Positions 58,632-64,000 of a DNA stretch of 64,000 nucleotides are shown here, piece after piece. Position numbers and translations under genes: made by a program. Below the pieces are notes generated by a model, which saw only the letters and a list, made by a program, of their open reading frames with translations, had not been told where the DNA came from and searched no databases. This stretch comes from Lentinus brumalis (lineage: Eukaryota; Basidiomycota; Agaricomycetes; Polyporales; Polyporaceae). The DNA lies in NCBI GenBank assembly GCA_001792895.1, contig MARA01000001.1, positions 2,232,001 through 2,296,000 on the forward strand. Direction: 5' to 3'. Every line of letters begins with the position of its first letter. Position 1 is the first letter of the stretch.

Positions 58632-59604
58632 ATGACCCTGCACTTCCTCACAAGCAATTACCGTGTCGCGTTCGAGGAGTACTTCCAGCCGCACCAGCAA
58701 CGGAATGCCATCGATCTACTGCAAGGGCACATCGCCGAGGTCCGCGACGGCACGGAGGACCGTCGCCGCGAGCTGGACGTGCTGAGGCCACAGGACACGA
58801 CCCCGGAGCAAGTCGAGGACCGGATCGCAGCCCACCTGAACAAGTGCTACTGGCAGCTTGCTCAATTCTACAGGGTACGTACTCTCTGCACCAACCGAGG
58901 ACCTTCCTCCCTCTACCTGTCTCGCGCGTGTGCTCGGGGCACCCAAGCGGTCTGACCTCGAGTTTCATGCGTTTCACAGTACTCCACCCCATGTCGCATT
59001 TCCGAAGCCGAGCCCGCTCTACGTGAAGTGTTGCGCTACTCACAGGCGAAAGGCGCGAGGAGAGACGTGGCGCCAGAGCTCTACCTCGCGGTGGCCATCC
59101 ACAAGGTTCCGGAGAAAGAGCAGGAAGCCCTCTCGATGTTTGCCTCCGCGTTCGATCATTTCGACGAACATGGGGCCCCTGCTCTTGGGCCGCGGTCGGA
59201 ACTGTGGGCTCGCGCCAGCTGGGCGCGGCTGCTGAGGCGAGTCGACCGTGTGCGGGACGCGGAGGCCCAAGAACGAGCAATTGTGTACGTCGTATCTTTC
59301 CGTGCTGAATCCACCTCTCATCCCTGACTTGTCCACTTCCAGAGACTGGATCGTGTCTCATCCTTTAGTTCTTCCTCCTGCAAAGCTGCGCGACCTTGTG
59401 AGCGACGAGGCGGACAGCGGGGTGTTGAACAATGTTGTCGAGCACCCGAGGTGCAACTCGCTGTCGACAAAGCCCGCGCAGGAAGAGGTACTCGAGGCTA
59501 GTTGCGATATTGGACTCGATACTACCAACGTGCTTGTATGGACAACGTATGTCGTTTTGAATAACGACGGCTATACCTTCCCTTCCTTTGTTACCACGCA
59601 ATGA
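58632..59604 (+). CDS. Hypothetical helical protein (possible TPR-like)
   Basis: Unrecognised. The ATG at 58632 starts MTLHFLTSNYRVAFEEYF; the first exon ends about 58874 after LNKCYWQLAQFYR. A later exon begins near 59011 and gives ALREVLRYSQAKG, then LYLAVAIHKVPEKEQEALSMF. A further splice at about 59285-59341 gives VDWIVSHPLVLPPAKLRDLV. Alternating helical segments with Tyr/Trp/Leu pairs recall TPR- or Sel1-type solenoids, but no clean repeat is visible. The exact second-exon start is uncertain. The gene sits on + between two minus-strand hexosaminidases. Low confidence in start and end; function unknown. Confidence 0.45.
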
Positions 59605-59756
59605 CATGCCTATGTACTTGAGCTCAGAATTCATTGCAGTAGATGAGTCACATCCATTGGGTGCTGTGTGGAGACTGTACACGCGTGCCTGGTATCAAGT
59701 GGATAGTCCATGCAAAGACAGACAAAGGAGCCTCCAGGAGGAGTTTAGATTGAAGC

Positions 59757-61950
59757 TTAAGCAGTAAGATCGCACGCGCCCGGACGGAGGGCGCACCACT
59801 CAGGCTGCAGGGCGATCGCGTTGATGCCGCGCTGGCGCATGCGATATGCGACGTCGTGCAGACGGGGGAGCGCAGTGCTGACGTTTCCACCAGGCCCCGT
59901 CCAGAAGAGCTCCGCGGATGAAGCGGCGCGCGGCCAAACGGTGTCATCGAGGTTCGATGGGCCGGACTGCTCTGCCCAAAGGAGGTGCTGGCCCCCAAGG
60001 ACAAGCTTCGCCTCGTCAGCGGTCAGGTTCGCGACGGGATCGAAGGTGTACGAGAGCTGCCAGCTCTTGAAGGGATCGCACCAGCTGTTCCCGGTGGGGA
60101 AGTCGCCGACCCAGGCACCATGCCCGCAGTCCTGGATAACGGGGTCTGTTAGACGACAACGGTGGGGAAGTCGTCATACGACGCACCAAGTAGAAGTAGT
60201 CAGATGCGCCGTGGATAAGCTTATGACCGCTCTCCGCAACGGCCTTCACGTTGGCAGAGGAGATCCAGACGATGACCTTGGTGTCTGCTGAGAGCGTCAC
60301 ATTGTGGTCGAGCACCATCTCTTCCCAGACAACCGGAGTCTTGCCGCTGTCCTGAAGAACCTTGTGCGTAGACTTGGTGAAGTCGTCGAGCGCCTGCTCA
60401 AGCGTGCGGCCGGTCGAGTTGAGCGTCGCCTGGGTAGGCTCGTCGATGTCGTAGCAGTTCGTGTTGAGCTCGTCGCCGCCGGTGCTGAACATCGTCGAGG
60501 GGAAGAGCTTGGACACAGCGCGGAACAAGTCCCCGATGTACTTCGTCACGTCTGCGTCTGCAAAACGGAGCTGACCCGCAGGAGGCTCTGAATGGGACTG
60601 TTAGAAAGAAAAGCCAAGAACTTGGGGATGGTGTATAGTACGTACCGTTGGCGTATGTCGCCCAGGGCGTGGCACCAGGGCAAGCAATGAACTCGGGATG
60701 CGCCTCCGCAATGATCGCAGTGTGACCTGGGGTGTCGATCTCGACCATCACGTCGATGCCGCGCTGCGATTGACCAATATTCAATATCAACTTCGTCGGT
60801 CGGATGTAATAAACCTTACAGCACCAGCGTAGGAAACGATATCCTTGACGTCGTTCGCCGTGTAGACCTTGGACGCGTCGTATGCGCCCTTGGCAGCAAG
60901 ATCCGTGAAGCCAGGAATCTGGAGCGGGAAGCTCTGGCTGTCGACAATATGCCAGTGGAATTGGTTGAGCTAAACATGCGAGGTTAGTAACCTCCTCGAC
61001 GATACGAACTAGTTAACCCTTGGGCCAGAAATCGCGAAGTAACAGGTGCATCGCCACCAAAGGCGATCGCATACTGAACGCTTCCTAAGGCACTGACGTC
61101 ATCGGGCATAGATGTCTGCCTTGGGTACGATGTGCATACGTATATAAACCGCGACTTCGCCTCTTTCCTTCGTCTCTTGCCTTCATTCTAGACCCCAACT
61201 TTCCCAGTCCCCGACCAAGACGGACCACATACCTTCACCATGCTCATCGCATCGAGCGTGCGCTTGATGTCCGCGACAGGGAAGCTTATTCGGCATGTTT
61301 CAGCGCGAAGCACGGCGCATATATTGACATAAACTCACAAGTTACGCGCGGTGTCGAGCATGAATCCGCGGTACGGCTGCAGAAGCATAAGACGAGGGGA
61401 AATCGGAGAGCTCGGGGCAACATACGTATGCAGGTGCGTCCTGAATCTTGACGGGGGCATCCACGGTGTAGGTTGTGCCGGAATGCTCGTACCAGAACTG
61501 CCCGAAGGTCGTCAGACCTCTGTACAGACCGAGCGTCGAGTTCGCGGTCAGGGTCGCCGCCGCGCCGTCAGAAGGGATGGTCAGGTGGTACGCCTCGTCG
61601 CGGTCCTCGGGAGCTTTCTGCGCCTCGCTCGTGATGGACGTCCACTTCGCGCCCTTCTCGAGCGACAGCGTGAGCTTCGAGAGCGTCTTCGCTTTAGAGA
61701 ACGAGGATGCGTCCGACGCGCCGCGCCCGACGACGAGGCGGCCGAGCTTGTCCTTGTTGAGCGCGGCCTCCGTGCGGAAGACTGCGTCCCAGACGTCGTT
61801 GGGGACCCCGAGACCGGAGACGGCGATCGTGAAGACGGGTGAGAGCTTGAGCGTCGTGCTGCCCGTCTCTACGCTCGTGGGTTGCGGCCAGAGGGCATGC
61901 GCAGGTTGGCAAGCCACCGCTACGAGTGCCGCCAGTGCGAGGAAAATCAT
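59757..61950 (-). CDS. GH20 beta-N-acetylhexosaminidase, copy B
   Basis: Paralogue of copy A, predicted secreted. The ATG at 61950 gives a signal peptide (MIFLALAALVAVACQPAHA), then the N-terminal domain (LGRLVVGRGASDASS, STLGLYRGLTTFGQFWYE). The barrel has QFHWHIVDSQSFPLQIPGF, DVMVEIDTPGHT, STGGDELN with the catalytic Asp-Glu, and VWEEMVLDHN. The C-terminus reads WAEQSGPSNLDDTVW, then FWTGPGGNVSTALPRLHDVAYRMRQRG, to TAA 59757-59759. Frame is continuous where copy A is broken. Many short introns. The intron before QLNQFHWH is unusually long (about 60970-61230) and carries promoter-like sequence. Expected role: chitin-oligosaccharide turnover. Confidence 0.9.
61094..61148 (+). promoter_or_regulatory. 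Promoter-like block inside a hexosaminidase intron
   Basis: Perfect palindrome TGACGTCA (61094-61101), a bZIP/CREB-type site, then TATATAAA (61141-61148) on +, followed by a CT-rich stretch (cctctttccttcgtctcttg) and an ATG at 61240. The layout resembles a fungal core promoter but lies in an intron of a minus-strand gene. Activity is inferred, not shown. Confidence 0.4.
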
Positions 61951-62771
61951 GGCGAAGCAAAAGCCCGTGGAGGTGGGGAAAGAGCGGGGAAGAATGAACG
62001 AGGAAGGGGGAACTTAACGGGGACGTGGTGGGCGGGCGCCCTTGCCCGCTTCGTGACCCGTCGAGCTATATACATACCTTCATCGCTCGGAGTACTCGAC
62101 GAGGAACCCGAAGCACACGCGGTGAAGTCGCATGATACGAATGCCGCCTTGTCCATCAATGGCATCGAGACTCCGTATGGCGGCTTGCGTAAGGTCCAGG
62201 GCTCCGCGACGTGGGTTGACAACTTTCACTGGCAGCGCAGGTCACTCCGGGGACGAATCCTGGACGAACATGGCCATTGGAGCATGAGGTCAAGATAAGG
62301 TGGTGGGCGCATGGAGACAAGCCGCGTGAGGCCTCAGTGACGCTCGCTCTAGCCGAACTACCCAAGTCTCGGGTTGACATCGGTGAGTACAATCCATACA
62401 AGTTTCTCAACCTCTATGGTCTGATGTGTACAATGTTGGCAGCATTGCACTCGAAGTTGGGGCGAAGACCTAAGAAGACTGTTGCTGATCATGCGATGTG
62501 CAACCCAAGACGACGTACACGAGGGTGTCACGATAGCTGCCGGGCGACCCGCGAAGACGTTCCTGGTGTATTGGGTTAGGCCAGCAAACAACGTGATCAC
62601 GACACGACAAGTGAGACGCATGTGGGCATCCATCCAGAATGAGTCCTGCGGAACACAACAACGAAGTCGGTACCTGAACCATACAGCAGACCGAGAAAAC
62701 AGAACCGGGACCTCTATCTCCAAACACACGATACATAGCAACTCGGACCCGAGCATCTCTCCGTGAATCTT
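61951..62771. other. Intergenic between hexosaminidase B and epsin-like gene
   Basis: A minus-strand TATATAG (62066-62072), about 120 bp upstream of the hexosaminidase B ATG, is a possible TATA box. No gene recognised in the rest. Confidence 0.4.
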
Positions 62772-64000
62772 TCAAAAGAGCAGGTCGTCCAACCCGTTTC
62801 CGGACGAAGCAGGGGGTGCAGCACTGGAGGCCGCAGGCGCACCCGAGAACGACCCAAAGCCAGCACCTGCGGGAGGCCTGGTCCCTCCCCAAATGTTCGC
62901 CTGCGCCTTTTCTTTCTCCAGATCCTTGATGCTCTTCTGCTGCGAGGCACCAGCGCCACCCACAGGCTTGCTCGCAGACCCGAGGGACATGGACCACAAG
63001 TCGTCGAAGCTCGCCGCCGGCTTCTGCTGCTGCTGCGAACCGACGCCTGGTGATGTCGTCGTCGCACGCGGTGGTGGGGACGTCGGCGACATGACCGCCT
63101 GATTGGGGACGAGAGGCACACCCATCGGCGGGGGACTAGCCATCATCGGACGCATCATGTTCTGCATCGGGTTCTGAACCGGCGCAGCGGGAGGCGAGAT
63201 GTACGCTGGCCTAGCTGGGGCCGCCGCCGCGCTGGTAGAGAGCATGTTGAAGAGACTGTTGTTCGTCGACTGCCCTGGCGCCTGCGGTTGGTATGCAGGG
63301 GGAGAGAGCGGCGCAGCGGGCTGAGCAGCCAGCGGGGGCGGCAGGGCAGTGGGTATCGCGGAAGCACCAAAGAAGGCATTGGAAGCAGGCGCAGCAGACG
63401 GCGGCGCGCTTTGGAAGTCGTCGAAGTCATCGTCACCGCCTAGCAAATGTCAGTCATGAAGGTGAGGGATCATCAGCGGGGACGTACCTGCTTGCAGCGA
63501 CTGTGAACCAAGTACCGGAAGCGCCTTCTCCGCGGCGACGGGAACAGCAGATGCACCGCCGAAGTCGTCATCATCCATGCCCAAGAGGTCGATCTCTGGC
63601 TGTTTCGCCTGAGGCGGTTCCGGGGCAGCAGTCGGAAGAGTCGATGACCGCTGAGGATTCGAGGTACGCGCGGAACTGGTGCCCGCGACGGAGTTGGAAC
63701 GGCGGGTCGAGACGATGTCATCGTCGCCAGCATCGTACTCCTGGAAGTTCCTCCTCGAGCTGGATCCGCTCCCGCCGCCGCCGCTCCCAGACCCGCCATA
63801 GCTGTCGTATTCTTGCGCAAGTTCAAATCGAGTTGGGATCATAGCAACGGACGTACTCACCACCGCGACCGCTGTAGCTCCCACTAACGTAGCTCCCACC
63901 ACCCCCATAGCTGCCGCTTCCGCCATTCCCGAGGCTGACACTCCCGAAGCCTCCGTAACGACCGCCGCCGTAGCTGAAACGCATGGCATCGTTGCCAGTG
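62772..64000 (-). CDS. Epsin/Ent3-like clathrin adaptor, C-terminal part (5' end beyond window)
   Basis: Clathrin-coat adaptor acting at endosome/TGN or plasma membrane. Only the region after the ENTH domain is inside the window. From the right edge it reads MRFSYGGGRYGGFGS, then Gly/Ser-rich sequence and RRNFQEYDAGDDD. Next is a clathrin-box-like IDLLGMDDDDFGG, and after an intron a GDDDFDDFQSAPP motif of the acidic-Phe type bound by adaptor ear domains. Then come long Pro/Ala/Gln-rich disorder and conserved-looking ends ASFDDLWSMSLG, QANIWGG and DDLLF before the stop at 62772-62774. Short peptide motifs in a disordered tail are typical of epsins. The ENTH domain, and hence exact family placement, cannot be checked here. 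Confidence 0.72.

Noticed and set aside
1..64000. CRISPR arrays, rRNA, intact transposons, or secondary-metabolite core genes
   Set aside because: No regularly spaced repeats, no rRNA-like sequence, no transposase/reverse transcriptase motifs and no PKS/NRPS/terpene synthase motifs were seen.

Overview
The window looks like nuclear DNA of a filamentous basidiomycete, most likely an Agaricomycete of the polypore type. It is GC-rich, and nearly every gene is broken by many short (about 48-70 nt) GT-AG introns. Genes lie on both strands with no operons, and the secreted aspartic proteases at the left end resemble polyporopepsin-type enzymes. No virus, plasmid, CRISPR array or intact transposon was recognised. 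Exon boundaries given here were worked out by eye from splice consensus and reading frame.

Layout. 0-10 kb: three tandem pepsin-like (A1) aspartic proteases on +. The first has both catalytic motifs altered, and the spacers between them hold decayed, mutually related sequence including an F-box-like pseudogene. 10.3-14.7 kb: a small hypothetical gene with a duplicated exon segment, an intact F-box-like gene and a small predicted two-helix membrane protein. 15.5-20.1 kb: Msp1/ATAD1 AAA ATPase, then TFIIIB subunit BRF1. 20.2-28.3 kb, all minus: two divergent secreted pepsin-like proteins and a secreted, probably GPI-anchored trehalase. 29.2-31.5 kb: RBM25-like splicing factor. 32.1-35.1 kb, minus: two adjacent single-pass membrane proteins with proline-rich tails. 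38-43.2 kb: WDR7 (rabconnectin-3 beta)-like WD40 protein. 44.5-45.9 kb and 53.7-54.9 kb: two Ran1/Sks1-like kinases flanking a TRK potassium transporter, a tRNA-Leu(CAG) and a secreted type-B carboxylesterase. 55.9-62 kb, minus: two GH20 beta-N-acetylhexosaminidases with an unrelated plus-strand gene between them. 62.8 kb to the end: the C-terminal part of an epsin/Ent3-like clathrin adaptor.

Biology. The region is rich in secreted hydrolases (five pepsin-like proteins, esterase, trehalase, two hexosaminidases), which suits a saprotroph that turns over protein, esters, trehalose and chitin oligomers. They sit among single-copy housekeeping genes (Msp1, BRF1, RBM25, WDR7, TRK, epsin). Local tandem duplication followed by divergence or decay is the main theme.

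Caveat. BRF1, one pepsin-like gene and one hexosaminidase each need a single missing base to restore the family-typical frame. Real mutation and consensus error cannot be told apart from the sequence alone. I see no clear previously undescribed multi-gene system. The more unusual signals are the altered protease, a promoter-like block inside a hexosaminidase intron, a GC-AG intron with a 13-nt exon, and an ATG-only first exon.
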